64,000 bases of DNA from Cycas panzhihuaensis (GCA_023213395.1 CM041465.1:5828001-5892000); one strand, 5' to 3'; counted from the first letter of the stretch, positions 1-13,030 are shown. Translations and numbers: made by a program. The notes: generated by a model not told the origin, from the sequence alone.

Positions 1-2053
1 GAATAGTTTAGTACTCACTTCTATCATGTGCATTAATCTGATGATAGGAGTATCATTTCATCTTTCTAGATGAAGAAAGAGGTGGGGGAGGGGCTTGTTT
101 CTTCCTCCCCTTAGCCAAGTGAATTACTTTGGTCTCTTGAGAGGATTGAGTAGGAAATAGGCCATCAACATGTAACTTAGTATTGATCGCATACTCAAGT
201 GATTTAATTAAGGAGGTAAGATGATAGTATATAGGTTCAAGATGGGTAGCCTTCATCGGATGAACTAGATATTTAGAAGACATAGGTTTCCCAACCTTCT
301 TAATACCTGCTTGTATTTCAAATGTTTATAAAGCCAAACAATGATTGACTTCTTCCTCATATGTCTAAGGACCAAGTTTTAGAACTTCCAAGTATACATA
401 GGGCCTTAATGTATTTGTAAATAGATCAAACAACAAACTAGGATCAAGATCTCCTAACAAAATCTCTTGAAGTTTTATTATTATTTTGTTTAATTGCCAA
501 CAAGGATTTGATTTCTAACTCAAATAATCTTGTTACATCAAAATAGTTGATAAAGGAGCTAGCTAGTTGTTGAAACGAGAGAATGGAAGCTGAAGGAAGA
601 TAATAAAACTAGTTCAAGGCATTGCCTTGAAGCGATTTAGGAAATAGATGCATCATAACATAGTTATATGGCATAAAATCAGTGCAAGTGAGCACAAATG
701 CCTATATGTTGGAGGCAAGGTCTTTAGAAGAGTCACTAGAAAATTTGGGTAATTTAGGAAGGAATAGGGGCATAGGTGACAACAAAACCTCACGTGAGAA
801 GAGAAACTTCATATAATCTAAGAAGGGCCTCCTTGGCCTCAACATATTAGGACATTGAGATAAGGATGATGGATGAGAATTAGATGAATGAATAGGTTAT
901 TGTGATTGTAGTTGTTGTTGTGAAATGTTATGAGGTAGAAGAGTAGAGGGAGGAATAAACCATGTTATGGGTTAACCACAGAATTAGTTTGAGGTACAAG
1001 GTTTTGTGGGAAACTTGAATTAAAGGTACAGAAGGGGTTATTTTGTAGGGTAGGCCTAGGAATATATGAAGTTAAAGTAGGATTAGAAGTCCTCAAAAGT
1101 TGTGATTGTCCCACTGAAGCATGTGAATATGGTAAATAAATATAAGAAGCATGTTGTGATAAGGAAATCACATTAGACACTCTAGGTGATGGTGGGCAAG
1201 GCCTAACACCATGAGACCCAATAGTATGTGATACATGAAGGGGTACCAAAGTGGTAGAAGAAATAAGATGTGAAGAGGCAATCCTAGTGGAATAAGACCA
1301 AATTGGTCGTAAACTAGGTGAGGCCATAACCAATTGACTAAAAGTGGGTATGTGTGTGGTGCTAGGAATTCCATGAGTAATAATAACAAAATCACCTCCA
1401 TGAGTAAGAGGTATGGAATGGGAAGAATGAACCTAAATCTTCTACCTAGGAGAAGATTGATGAGGTTACGAATGGGTCAATTTGTGATCATCAACTTCCT
1501 TAATAAGTGGAGAATGAGGTCATGAAACATGTCTTGGTGAAGGAGGATGAGAAATGTGAGGAGATTGCATGGTTTCAAGTGGAGGGTTTACCTCAATCAA
1601 CTCATAGTCTTCACCTAAGGGATCAATCTAAACATGTTGCAGTAAAGATAACATGGTATGAGTCTCCAGGTAAAAAGGGTCATGATAACTAGGGATGCAT
1701 AGTGGGGTAGGGATCCTAGTAAGAATCAGCTCAGGAAAAGATGGATATAATTGAGTAGAAGGTGGTTCTTCCTATGGGAAAGAAGGATCCACAAAAGAAG
1801 GATTACTAGGATACTGCAAAGGATCTAGATATCCCTGCTCCACCAGTATGTTGTATAGTTGAGTTGAATCTTCAAGAGGATAAATGTATATATCATGTGC
1901 TTAAAACTTTGAGGATTTGATGTACAATGATAAAACATCTTGACTAAAGTGTAATGGCTACATTTGAGAATCAAGTAGAAGACCTTGAAGTCTCAATGAG
2001 TGCTTAAGTATAGGTGTTGTTGTTTCTATAGAGTTACTTAAAGATAATTAGTG
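1..2053 (-). pseudogene. Gypsy-1 gag remnant (minus strand)
   Basis: This is a decayed gag region of a Ty3/Gypsy retrotransposon; gag builds the virus-like particle. The reverse strand of about 480-690 reads as a retrotransposon gag domain (LFPKSLQG, FYYLP, FQQLASSFINYFDV), which aligns with FPRSLQG, FYHLP and FQQLVDEFINYFDV of the Gypsy-3 gag at 37.95-38.15 kb. Higher coordinates (about 960-1,330) hold the proline/serine-rich N-terminal part, as in Gypsy-3. The frame is broken by stops and shifts, so no protein is expected. The gag C-terminus and pol would lie beyond the left edge. The homology is clear by eye at the gag domain and weaker elsewhere. Confidence 0.75.
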
Positions 2054-2073
2054 GTTCCCCAGTATGATCGCCA
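2054..2073 (-). other. Gypsy-1 primer-binding site
   Basis: The reverse strand reads TGGCGATCATACTGGGGAAC, just upstream of the gag remnant. It begins with the TGG expected from a tRNA CCA end and resembles the corresponding sites of Gypsy-3 (39,626-39,646) and Gypsy-2 (28,709-28,729). I cannot assign the primer tRNA with confidence. Confidence 0.55.
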
Positions 2074-2595
2074 GAAAGATGGTGGTGTTCTAGGGGGCTC
2101 TTGGGTTTGATCCTCAACAAGGATGACAGAAAGATGGTTGGGGCCTAGAGGGGGCCTAAACTTAATATCTCTTAGTTTCTTTAGTGATTAAAGTTGGGAG
2201 GCAAAAAGGTCAAGAGGACCTAAAGGACCATCTTTGCCCAACTTCTAAGGAGGAGTCTTCACCTAATATTATCATCTACCAAAGTGTGAGTGGATATAAT
2301 AAAAGGTGTAGATGTGAAATGGGGTGATAGAATCCATGAACCTATATGACTTGACAAAGGAGTTCTAAGTTTGGAACCACACTTATAATATCTTTAATGA
2401 CCTTCTTAGGGATTCCTCTCATGTAATCATTTCATTTTTTTTAGTTTTACTAAGATGTAAAAGAGGGTAGGCTAATGGAAACGGTAGTATGCCTTTTTTA
2501 GGTTTCTACATTTTGATATGGTTGTAAAGATGTGAAGCTAAGAGAGTAAGATAATACAACCTGAGAAACCACAAGATCAAACTCATATAAATCTT

Positions 2596-2626
<31 letters not shown>

Positions 2627-4489
2627 TTATGAAAGCAAAAGCAAACAGACTAGAAGCTATGCATGAAAGTTCTTTCTTATTGTTTCTTTTTTTTTTAATG
2701 AAAGATGTACATACAACTACTAAATAGCTTTCTTATATGTAACATGCATGATTTATTTCAAGAGAGATGATGCTACTCAAAATCTAAAATTTGCTATATG
2801 ATTTTTATGCAAATTTCTTTTAAAAGAGACCAATCAACATGCAAAACTAGCTAATATGCTCTAGCCTTGATGCATGCATCCAATTCTTTTTAAAAATGAT
2901 GAAATAATGCATAAAAAAGAGATTCTTAAAGGAAATTATTGTTGTTTTCTAATAATTTTTTGACCTATGGGATGATGGACAAGTCATAAATCTGAACAAT
3001 AATCATCTATGTAATAATAATCACCAAAGGTTCTATTACAATTAGAGTAATAAGAGCTCCAAAAGGAATTCTTGAACCTAATGTAAAACTAGAAATCAGA
3101 GATGTTTCAATCAAATAATACTATTAACTTTTCATTCTCAATATAAAAGAGTTAACTTGAAAATAAAGGTAAATGCATTCATAAATACAAGACAAACACT
3201 TATTTCCTATTATAAAGAATGTCTTAGAATGGCAGTTTCTTTTTCACTTGACCAACTTTCCCACACACTTTCCTTCAAAGCCAGATCAAAGAAGGAAGAA
3301 TCAACAATCCAAAGAGGCCAAACTAGAGCCAAACAATGCCGAAAGAGAGCGAAAAACCAACTAAAATATAAACCATTATGAGAGAGTGGGAAGAGTAGCT
3401 AGATGTTTGGTGGAGAGATGACCATGCCCTACCCTAGTCTATCATTAAGGAACCCCACAAAGGGATAAACTTTCAACATATATTTCAGTATTAAAAATTT
3501 AAACAAGAGTATAATAGTAATCAACTAGTGAAAAGAAATAACTTTGAGCTAAAATTACCTTCAAAACACCATGAAACAAGCTTGAAACTTAATAAGAAAG
3601 ATCATACCAAATTAAGAGAAGTTTGAAGCATGAAATTAATGAAGATCCAAGAAAATGAAAGCTTAGATCATCAATAATCAAGTAGAAGCAACACAGTAAT
3701 AAAACTTCTTTAATATTTCACCCAATAATCCTCAGAAATTGAAGTTTTCAAAGTCACAACAGTAGTTCTCAAGAGATCTCCAAAAACTTCATAAAGTCTC
3801 ACAATACTAGAGAAAAAAAATCACTTATTCTCTTAATTTACAATCAACAATTACTACTTAACACTTTTGGGCATCGAGAGAATCAAATCCCATTGAATCT
3901 AGGTGGCAGCATGTAAAAAGTTTGGTTGTCTGCCTAAACTTTCATTGCATGACAGTGAAAAATATGATCGATCATGTTTTTCACCTACCCAAAATGTGAC
4001 TTTATTCTAAAAATGTGACCGATGGCATTTTTAATAGAGTGAAAAATGCGATTTTAATAAAGTAAAATTTTAATAAAAAACTAATAAAAATTGATATTTA
4101 ATAAGCTTTCAATCATAAAACGAGTTTACTAAAGAGTAAACAAGCCTAGAATGAGGTGAAATATATTAAGAATAGACCCAAAGAGTGGTAAACAACGAAA
4201 TCATAGGTCAAATCTTAAAAATAAGATAAAAAACAACAAACTTTGAAAGAAGCATGAGGTTAAGTTGATCATAAAGAAAACTCTATTTTCATAATTTACA
4301 TCATCAGTGGAATAATAAGAATGCAAGCTACATCATCATTCATTACATTTCATCAATAAAAAGTCATGTATCATTTCAACAAAATAAGGCCCAATCCATT
4401 AAATACAATTAACATACATCAATCACCATGAATAAAACTATATAACATATGCCAATTTACCAATATAATCTGAATGCAAATGAAGAGGC
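2074..4489. other. Unassigned; probably includes Gypsy-1 5' LTR
   Basis: A minus-strand element with a PBS at 2,054-2,073 should have its 5' LTR starting here and running to higher coordinates. I found no second copy in the window to fix its outer end. A short local duplication (about 2,069-2,100 versus 2,127-2,158, sharing CAGAAAGATGG and a G-rich block) sits next to the PBS. The rest is AT-rich with short open frames that resemble no protein I recognise. Confidence 0.35.
2603..2626. repeat. (TG)n microsatellite
   Basis: An uninterrupted run of about 11 TG units, with an imperfect TG-rich shoulder on its left. Confidence 0.9.
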
Positions 4490-7330
4490 TGAGTTTTGGT
4501 GAAATATATACCTACATTTTGGGTGTATCCTTTAGTCACCAACCTAGCTTTGTATTTTTCTATTCTCCTATCAGAGTTTTCCTTTAATTTAGACACCCAT
4601 TTTTAGTTGACAGTTGGATTATCAGTAGGTGTTTCAACTAATTCCCATATTTTATTTTTAGAAATAACTACCATTTCTATATCGATTGTTAATTTTCACT
4701 CAACGTGCTAACTTGCTTCCTCATATGACTGAGGCTTAGTTAAACAAAATAGTACCTAATACTTTTGGGATCTAGTTCTATGATCAAACACATCTCTTTT
4801 TGCATCTTTAATTGTCTTAAAATACAATTTAGATGTCTTCTTAGAAGATGTCTTAATTTCCTCTTCTTCTTGAGGACTCATTTCTCTGATGGATGAAGGA
4901 GCTCTCTTAGAATATTCTTCTTCTTCTATTTTTGTATCTTCAAATGTGATTCTTGAAATGTCCTTAGGTGAAGGAGTAATTATGGAATATTCTATTATGG
5001 ATACTTCAATCTCTTGATGTGTTTCTTAACTTGCAACAATATCTTATTCATTGAAGACAACATCCCTTCTTATATAGACTTTATTTATTTTGGGGTTTAT
5101 ACACTTATATGCTTTGGAATTCTTATTAAATCCTATCATTATGCATTCTATACTGTTGAAGTTAAGATTTGACCTTTTCTTATCAAAAATATGAACAAAG
5201 GCTTAACATCCAAAGATTTTTAGATTACTTACATTGGTCTTGTATCCTGTCCATGCTTCTTTAGGAGTTACTTTGTTCAAGGCTTAGCTTGGACTTCTAT
5301 TTATTAGATAAACTATTATATTTATAGCTTCTACCTAATATGCCTTTGGAACCTGATTGTCCTAAATTAGACTCTATGCCATTTCTATGATGGTTCTATT
5401 CATCTATTTTACTAACCATTTGATTAGGGAGTATAGGGAGTTGTTTTTTGTTGATGTATCCCATAAGTCTTGTAAAACAATTGAAACTCTTTTTATATAT
5501 ATTTACCTCCACCATCAAACTTGATACATTTTAATTTATTTCTATATTCTAGCTCAACTTTACTTTAAATTCTTTGAATTTATTAAATCTCTCTAATTTA
5601 TTATAGAGAAAGTATACATAGACTTTTCTAGAAAAGTCATTAATGAATGTAAGAAAATATCTTACTTTATTGACTGAGCTTAGAGCAATTGGATGGGAGG
5701 GGGGGCATCCACAAAGATCAAAGTACACTAATTATAATTTACTTTTTGCATGCCATATACTTCTTTGAAATAGAAATCAATGTTGTTTACGTAGTAAACA
5801 AGCTTTACATACAAAGGAATGGAATGTCATATCTAGAAGCCCATCAATTATATTAGAAACTTTCAATAATTCTAATCTATCAAAAGGGATATACCCATAC
5901 TTCAAATGCTAAAGTTTGTTATTAATAGTATTTGAGACAACAATGGATTTTACATCATTTTTGAAAGTAATGGGATTAGATAGAAGTTTATAGAGATCAT
6001 TGATTTCTATGCCTCTAGCTATTATAATTCTACCTTTTTTCATGTTTGAGATATAGTAGAACCTATTTTCATCAAAATCCTTAACTTTTTCTTCCTAATT
6101 TGGGAAATAGAAAGTATATTTTTCTTTGGCCTTAAGATATAAAGAACATTACCAATTTTTAGCACTTTTCTTTTAATTTTAATTGCTTTTACTCTAATTA
6201 CTTGAATATTAAGGGGATATATATTCCCTAATTCTACTAACTTATTAAGAGAGTATGGATTTAGAGATTCAAACCATTCTCTTCACCTTATTGTGTGACT
6301 AGATGGCCTAGAGTCAATATACCAGACATCTTCATCTTTAGTGCAAGAGGTAAGTACAACTATGAAGGTTATCTTTTCTTCTTCTTCTTCAATATTACTT
6401 TATTCTTTGCTATAATTCCCTAGAGGTATTTTCCCTCTCTAGATTTTAGCTCTTCTCTAAGAACACTAGTAGGGATAGTATCCTCCTTGTCCATACTGAT
6501 AGCACATATCTAAAGCTCTATAATTACTAGAAAAGTATGATAGTATTCTATAATTGAAATAGACTCTAGAGTCTCTTGGTGGGGCTAACTTTCCTTGGCC
6601 TCTCCTATCTTGCCATCTTCCTCTAAGTTGATCTTTGGTATCAGGAGCCTAACTATGACCTTTGAAAGAAGGTTATCCTCATCCTCTAGTACTAAGATTG
6701 AGTTTTGATAAAAAGGATTTTTTAATCTTAATCTCTTCCTCATATCTTTTAATTATTTTTTCTTGCCTGAGTAGAAGACCTGTTAATGTTTTAATATATA
6801 TTATTGCAGTTTGATTGTTATTAGTTATGGAATTTACCATATTATCAAATGACTTTAGAAGTTTGTTTATAATCATTTAAACAAGTTCTAATTTTGGAAG
6901 ATTTACTCTAGTATTAACCAAGTGATTTTTGATTGATGTGACTTCATGGATGAATTTTGAAATATTTTCTTTCTCCCTCATGTGAAGTTTATACAATTCA
7001 TCTTTTAAGGCTATGATTCTAGCTTCATTTTTCTAACTATAAAGGGTGGAAAATACCTTCCACATTTCTACACAAAAAATTATTCCTTCAACATACACTA
7101 ATAAAGAGTCAGAGATGGATAATTTCAAAATTATTACACCCAAATTATTTCTATCATCCCAATTAGTTTAGTTAGTAGTATTAACGGGTTTGTTTTATCT
7201 CCTTATAATCGTACCTTAAGTATTATTTTCTCTTAATAAGCTCTTGATTCTAATCTTTCAAACGTGATAATTTATTATAGTCATCTTATCTTATTTATTC
7301 AAGGTAAGAATACATGAGGCCATCTTAAAA
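4490..7330 (-). pseudogene. Copia-A gag-pol remnant, truncated in RT
   Basis: This is a minus-strand Ty1/Copia polyprotein remnant. Gag lies at about 6,680-7,330; residues such as KLSISDSLL, KNEARII, LLKSFDNMVN and KRYEE match the gag of Copia-B almost block for block. Protease and integrase remnants follow toward lower coordinates. About 4,520-4,620 reads as the start of reverse transcriptase (a KWV..K block, then IEKYKARLV). The homology ends near 4,490, so the RT catalytic core, RNase H and 3' LTR are missing: a 3' truncation. Many stops and shifts make it non-coding. It is a close family relative of Copia-B, in the opposite orientation. Confidence 0.8.
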
Positions 7331-8067
7331 AGAAGGAAGATAGAAAATATCAGAATGCTCTTTAAATATATTATTAGACTGGCCATACAATTATATGAAA
7401 TTTTATACAAAAATATAGTTATATGAACTAGTATAAACATAGGTGCAAATGAAAGATACAAAACTCAAGATCTTAAATATATAAAAATTTTCAATAAAAC
7501 TACTCTAGTCTGCTCAAAAAATGACCCGAAATAAAGGACATGCCACTAGTGTTTATAAGAAATTTTTTTTATAACTTGTAAAATATTTAGTCTAAATCTT
7601 TGAGGTTAGACTTAAAAGAATCACATTAATTAGAGGAAGGATTTATGATAAGTATTACCCAAAAATCTAGAGTAGAAAAGAACAAAGTTGTAATAGAAGT
7701 TCTAAACATGTGCCTATTGAAAATGAGGCAAAACTTCCTAAAAAACTATTGATCTTTGATTGACCCTTTAGGAATATTTGATAATCTTAATGAGATTAAT
7801 CTTCTAGTAAGATTTCAAGTGATTTTGAGCACTTTGAAAAAAATGGTCTGTATAGCCCATATAGTCTGTAGAATCTACACACTTGACCACTTTGTTCTTA
7901 CTTCATCTGATCCTTTCACAAATCTTGTGAACTTGCCAATTTGATTATTAACAATGTCCATCATTCTCCTTCAAAGAAAGTCTTATTAGAATCAGCCTCC
8001 TTTAATTTCTCTTAGAAATTCTAATAGACTCCTTTTTAGCAACTTCACCATACAAGCAATTTACCCT

Positions 8068-8079
8068 ACTCTAATACCA
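8068..8079 (-). other. Copia-A primer-binding site (initiator tRNA-Met type)
   Basis: The reverse strand reads TGGTATTAGAGT, two transitions away from TGGTATCAGAGC, the usual plant Copia PBS complementary to initiator tRNA-Met. It sits directly inside the LTR-like sequence and upstream of the gag remnant. Confidence 0.75.
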
Positions 8080-8276
8080 TATAAGAAAACTTAGCTAAAT
8101 ATGGAATTCTCATTTATTATATAAGAGATGATCTCTCTATAAACATAAGGAGGGTTTAGTAACTACTTACTATATGTAATCCACTTGTCAACCTTACAAT
8201 AAAGTGGGAATGCCACATAACCCTCATTAATTAATTATAAAACTTCAATTCCTATCATAGATAAAACATTATTTTA
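8080..8276 (-). repeat. Copia-A 5' LTR
   Basis: About 200 bp lie between the PBS and the sequence AATGTTTTATC (reverse strand, about 8,265-8,275), which is also found near the start of the Copia-B LTR. The length is similar to the 213-bp Copia-B LTR. The outer boundary is inferred from this match, because the partner LTR has been lost. Confidence 0.55.
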
Positions 8277-8861
8277 GTAGAATAAAAATCAAAGGATGTA
8301 TATAAACATAACTTTAAAGATATGTTCAATATAGAAATATAAAATAATATTTATGTTAAAATTACAAGTAACCATAACCAAGTAAGAGTATACCATCATA
8401 TTCAATATCTTATAAGCCAAAAACTCTATAATGTGGAAAGGAAATGAAACTAGCCAATTAAATTGCAATCAAAGGATTCTCCTATCTAACCAATCATAAT
8501 CCCATAGGAAATTACCCCCAAGATAGAATAGATGATATAAATAAATGAGTATTAGTTTTTTTACTTTGCACACACATAGCCCTTACCCAAGTCATCTTAT
8601 CAATAGATGCTTCAAGTCTATTTTTTATAAAACTTTGTAATAAAAGAAGTTGCATTAAAGTTGTTACTACTACATGTAAGCATACCCTTAAGCACTATCA
8701 GTCTTGGATATAATAATTATTTCTTCTTAAGATATTCTTATTCTCCTAAATTTACCTATAATGTTGAGTCACTTAGGGACCCCTAAAAATCCAATCTCAA
8801 AGGACTACCTTATTATGCTACATACCCAACCAACATATAGGGTGCAATAAGGACTTAAGGG
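8277..8861. other. Unassigned AT-rich spacer
   Basis: I see no coding homology, LTR boundary or structural RNA here. It is AT-rich with short random frames. Confidence 0.5.
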
Positions 8862-9340
8862 AAATAACTAATTATAACTCCTATTATTGAATAACCAACA
8901 AGTGGAATAACTAACTCAACACCATATAAATATAGCTCAAGGAGAGCAACCAACTCAATCCCCACTAAAGCAACAATCTAAGAGGAGTAACTAACTCAAC
9001 TCCTATGTAAATAACATCGATAATAGAGCATAAGTGCAAAACTAACTTAACCCCACCTCATAAGAAAACCTTTACACCTAATAATAATAATCCAAGAAGA
9101 TTGGAAATGTATCTTACTCAAAAGGCTCTAGAATGCACTAAGCATACTCTTACATAAGGTTGAAATAGATCTAAAATCTAGAGTATGACTAAAGTAAGCT
9201 TTTCTTATAAAATCTAGTGGAGTAACCAACTCAACACCATGTATATAAAGATATTAAGGAGAGTAACCTAGTCAAATTACCTAAAATATTTTGTAAGATT
9301 CCCCATAGTACTAAGTGAGAGTAACTCACTCAAAATCCCT
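8862..9340. repeat. Degenerate array of a CTAACTCAAC-type motif, about 40-bp period
   Basis: The motif CTAACTCAAC and close variants recur at 8,911, 8,951, 8,991, 9,042, 9,226, 9,267 and 9,325. The first three are exactly 40 bp apart and 9,226 to 9,267 is 41 bp. Most are preceded by a GGAGTAA-like block, and several are followed by CACCATATAAATA or similar. This looks like an old minisatellite interrupted at 9,060-9,215. No coding role is apparent. Confidence 0.6.
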
Positions 9341-9640
9341 GCTTAAAAATCCTTTGTGGTTCCGCTCTATTTCCTTCCTATGGCTCTTTCTCTATATGAT
9401 AATTTTTCTCTTTAGATTATCTTTACTTTTTTATACATGTATTCTCCATTCTCTTCCTTTACTTTTTTTGTTTTCATTCATTTCCCAACTATCATTAATA
9501 TTGGATGAAAGTTTTGGGACTTAATGGTTGGAATAATACATATAATGATTGCCAAGAATGGCTTGGAGTTATTGTTCTTTAAATAATTATTAACTACCCA
9601 CTACTCTCACTTTTAAAATTATTTCCTCATAGAAAATTAT

Positions 9641-9946
9641 AGGTGATCCCCACCTATCTAGGTGTATATCTGACTTCAATATGATTCTAACAAGATTGAT
9701 TTGATAAAATACTATCAGTTAATAGGAAAGTTATGAATGAAAATATGAAAGCATGTTAATTACTCTTCTTGTTACTACACCATTGTTTAGGAAACTTTAA
9801 GGTAATCCACACCTATCTAGGTATATATATAACTTTAATATGATTCTAATAAGATTTATTTGATAAATTATTTTCAATTAATAGGGAAGTTATGAATGAA
9901 AACATGAAAGACTGTTAATTGTTTTGCTTGTTACCACATTATTTTT
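9641..9946. repeat. Tandem duplication of about 160 bp
   Basis: Two units begin at 9,641 (AGGTGATCCCCACCTATCTA) and 9,800 (AGGTAATCCACACCTATCTA). They stay alignable through TTAATATGATTCTAA and AAGTTATGAATGAAAA to a TGTTAATT...CTTGTTAC end. A more diverged third copy may lie at about 10,200-10,315. No frame is conserved between the units. Confidence 0.7.
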
Positions 9947-11206
9947 TTGATATTTCAGGCTAATAGGAATACTTTACAAGTATGATTAATTAGATTTATT
10001 TATATAAAAATGAACATATTTAAATAAGGATTCTAACACAACTAGAATCATTCAATTCTAACTTTAAATGAGTGAGATGCCATCAAAATAACAGAAGGTT
10101 ATCTAAGAGTAATTTTCACTCATTTTTATTAGTTTAATCACAAAATCTAAAATTATAATCTTAAATATTTACTAGGCATAAAATCTTACTACATAAATAG
10201 ATATCCCTTTCAAAGATATTTTAATCAATAGGTGGATTATAATAAATGGCCAAGTATTGAGAGAGTTATGACCATTTTAATGAAGGAAAATTTTTAATGG
10301 TTCTACTTGTTGCTTTCCTATGAGGCCTTTTCCCATATTATATCTTCTTATTAATTATTCTCCTATCTGAGTTCTTCTTACAAAAACTTTCTATATACAA
10401 CTCTTTATTGCTTAAGATTTTCCTATGTAGACATTTTTTACATCAATTTTTCTAGCGTAGACATCTCTCACTTCTACGACAAAGCTGTGGTATTTCACAA
10501 CAATCTAGTTCTAAAGCCCAACTTCAAATAGTTATAATTTTCATGTTTGATGTCTGATTTGGGAGTTACACCACTCATTGGAAAGTGTTAATATGCTATT
10601 TATCATGGAATAATTATGAAATGATAAATAATATATTGTAATATTTTCTTATTTCTTCAAACTTACCAACTTATTAAGTTATTCCATTTCTATAAATGAT
10701 GAAGTTTAACTTTGTAACTTTGAATTGCCATAACTTTCTCATATTGTATTTATTTTAGGGCTTCTATCACTTTAAGAAAAGCTCTTGATTCCCTCTTTGA
10801 GGTAAACTAAGACTTAAAATCCATTTTAAAATTATGAAGTAGATAATTATTATAGATTAGAGCCTTTAAGTTTGATTTTACCCTTTAGTAATATGCTTGT
10901 TAGTTATTCCAATAACTTTAAACTTATATATCCTTTTTTCCTAATGTTAGTTTCCATCAATTTACTAGTCAATGGAAAGCACTAGCTTTGTTCTCTCAGT
11001 GACATTTTCTTTTGGAAATCATGCCTTTAAACTGACTATGTTATCACTTGGAAATGCTCATTTGTGGATTTTAGAATTATACCTATTACTACCCAAATTC
11101 TACCCACCTCTTTATTCTTCTTTTATTTATATCATCTACTCCCCTTATCTTTGAAATAATTTTTGTTGTATTTTATGTTGATATAAGCAACAACAAAATA
11201 AATGTT
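9947..11206. other. Unassigned AT-rich sequence
   Basis: No homology to retrotransposon domains is visible in either strand apart from a possible third copy of the preceding tandem unit near 10.2-10.3 kb. A 60-codon open frame at 10,972-11,154 has no recognisable features. The segment ends at the target-site duplication of Copia-B. Confidence 0.5.
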
Positions 11207-11211
11207 ACATC

Positions 11212-11424
11212 TATAAAAAGTAATGTTTTATCTTAAGTGTATTAGGGATAAGTAACTTAGACTCATTTGTAGTTATGCCACATGGCATATAGTCATTGAT
11301 CAGTCTTTAGGTGGTTAGTAAACTAATTTGAAACGGTCTCTCATATGTACAATATAAATAAGTTATTGAGTTCATATCAATACACAGAGACTTTTGATAG
11401 AATTAAATATTGATTATTTCTTTA
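11212..11424 (+). repeat. Copia-B 5' LTR
   Basis: This 213-bp direct repeat pairs with 16,241-16,453. It starts TATAAAAAGTAATG and ends ATTATTTCTTTA, immediately before the PBS. A TATAAATA box lies at 11,353-11,360, about 70 bp from the LTR end, as expected for a promoter in a short Copia LTR. Confidence 0.9.
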
Positions 11425-11436
11425 TGGTATCAGAGC
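11425..11436 (+). other. Copia-B primer-binding site
   Basis: TGGTATCAGAGC is a perfect match to the plant Copia PBS for initiator tRNA-Met and directly abuts the LTR. Confidence 0.95.
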
Positions 11437-12178
11437 AGGTTATCCTGCAAAGAATGAGAGAAGAAGGATCAGTTCTATAATCTGAGAAAGAGGGAGAAAC
11501 TTGAAGTACAGATTGAGACCAAGAAGTGAGATTCTTAACAAAGTGACAGTGGAAGATGAAAGAAAATGAATAGTATAGAAATTGTACTACATAGTACAGA
11601 GGAGTACAGACTATATAGACTATACAAATAGAATTCAAAGTGCTCATATTAACCTAAAATTTCATCTGGAGATTCACCCTTGCAAGGCTGTCATTTTCTT
11701 TTAAAGGATCAAAGGCTAAAATTTTCATCTTAATATGGTTTTGACCAGTTTTCAGTGAGCGCGGGTTTGAATAATCTTCTATGTTTTTCTTCAATTCAGA
11801 GCATTAAATCTAGGTAAAACCTAACCGAAAATATTCTCTAGAATAATATCGAGTAATTAGGTTAGTTTTTCAAAGATTTTTCTAAATATTTTTTGAGAAA
11901 TAAAGATTTTTCTCTAGAAACCCTAGCCACCTTTATGAAATTCGATTGCAGTTTTTGACCTAACCATGAAGTATTTTGGAAAAATAACTTCAAATCTAGA
12001 ATCCTCTCATTTATACCTTTCTTTTGACACCCTAATTTTGTTCATCCGTATAAGTTGATTTTTCTATATAAATCCGTACCATACAATCGTACGGCCCAGT
12101 ATTTCATACTCAGAGGTGTCTCATTAATACTCTCAAATAGATTCCTCTATTATTGCTCTTCCTAAAGATGATAAACTC
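11437..12178 (+). other. Copia-B untranslated leader
   Basis: About 740 bp lie between the PBS and the first recognisable gag methionine. No coding homology is seen, although the gag frame is open for about 60 bp upstream of 12,179. Confidence 0.6.
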
Positions 12179-13030
12179 ATGGAGATGAACTTTAGCCTTT
12201 GGAAAATTAAGATTGAAGGTCTTTTAAGAGTAAAAGGAGCTTGGAAAATTGTTACTGGTGAAGAAAAAAAACCTACAGACATAGTTGATCAAATAACTTG
12301 GGAAGAAAAAGATAATATTACAATTGGAATCTTCAAACTCTCTATTTCAGATTCTCTTTTGTCTTATGTGGATGGTGTAGAGTCCTCCTCACAAATCTGG
12401 AATATAGTAACTTCCTTATTCAGTAAAAAAAATGAGGCCAGGATAATCGTAATTAGGGAAGAACTATACAAACTTAAATTGAGGGAAAATCAATCTATGT
12501 CTGAATTTGTGGCTAAAATAAATAGTAAAAAGAATGAGTTTATCTCTATGGGAGATAAAATCTCAAATCTATAATTGGTGCACCTTGTCTTGAATAAACT
12601 TCCTAAATCTTTTGATAATATGGTCAACATGTTAACATGAAGTGGTCAAACAATAAAGATGACATTTGAAGGGTTAATAGGTCATATGTTAAACCAAGAA
12701 CAAAGAAATAAACGATATGAAGAGGATGCTACTAAAGTAGAAGAAGCTTTTGTATCAAGTTTCAACATAGGTTAAGGATGCACTCAGCCAAGTTTTAGAG
12801 GACGGGGTCAAACTCAAACATCAAACTTCAAAGGATGTTGGATCGATGGAAGAGGTAGAGGAAAATTTACACCACCAAGGGATGTAAGAGTTTGCTTCAA
12901 TTGTGGGAAACCCAAATATTTTTCAAGTAACTATTGTGCTTTTAATGTTTGTTACCATTGTGGTCAATCTGGTCACTTTCCCTATCAATGTAGGAAAGTA
13001 AAACTTCAGAGAGGGAAACAGATAACTAGA
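12179..13030 (+). pseudogene. Copia-B gag (broken)
   Basis: Gag forms the virus-like particle and binds element RNA. The open part (12,179-12,574, 131 residues) starts MEMNFSLWKIKIEGL and carries the W..W...E / LKLRENQSMSEFV pattern of the Copia gag domain. A TAA at 12,572 ends it, but homology continues (LNKLPKSFDNMVN, GLIGHMLNQEQRNKRYEE). Two CCHC zinc knuckles follow at about 12,892-13,003: the first is degenerate (CFNCGKPKYFSSNYC, with His replaced and one extra residue), the second intact (CYHCGQSGHFPYQC). At least three in-frame stops fit C-to-T or G-to-A decay. It is homologous to the Copia-A gag. Confidence 0.85.

Noticed and set aside
9315-9524. Hydrophobic 69-codon frame resembling membrane segments.
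   Set aside because: It lies in T-rich DNA next to a repeat array. Such composition yields Leu/Phe/Ser-rich frames by chance.
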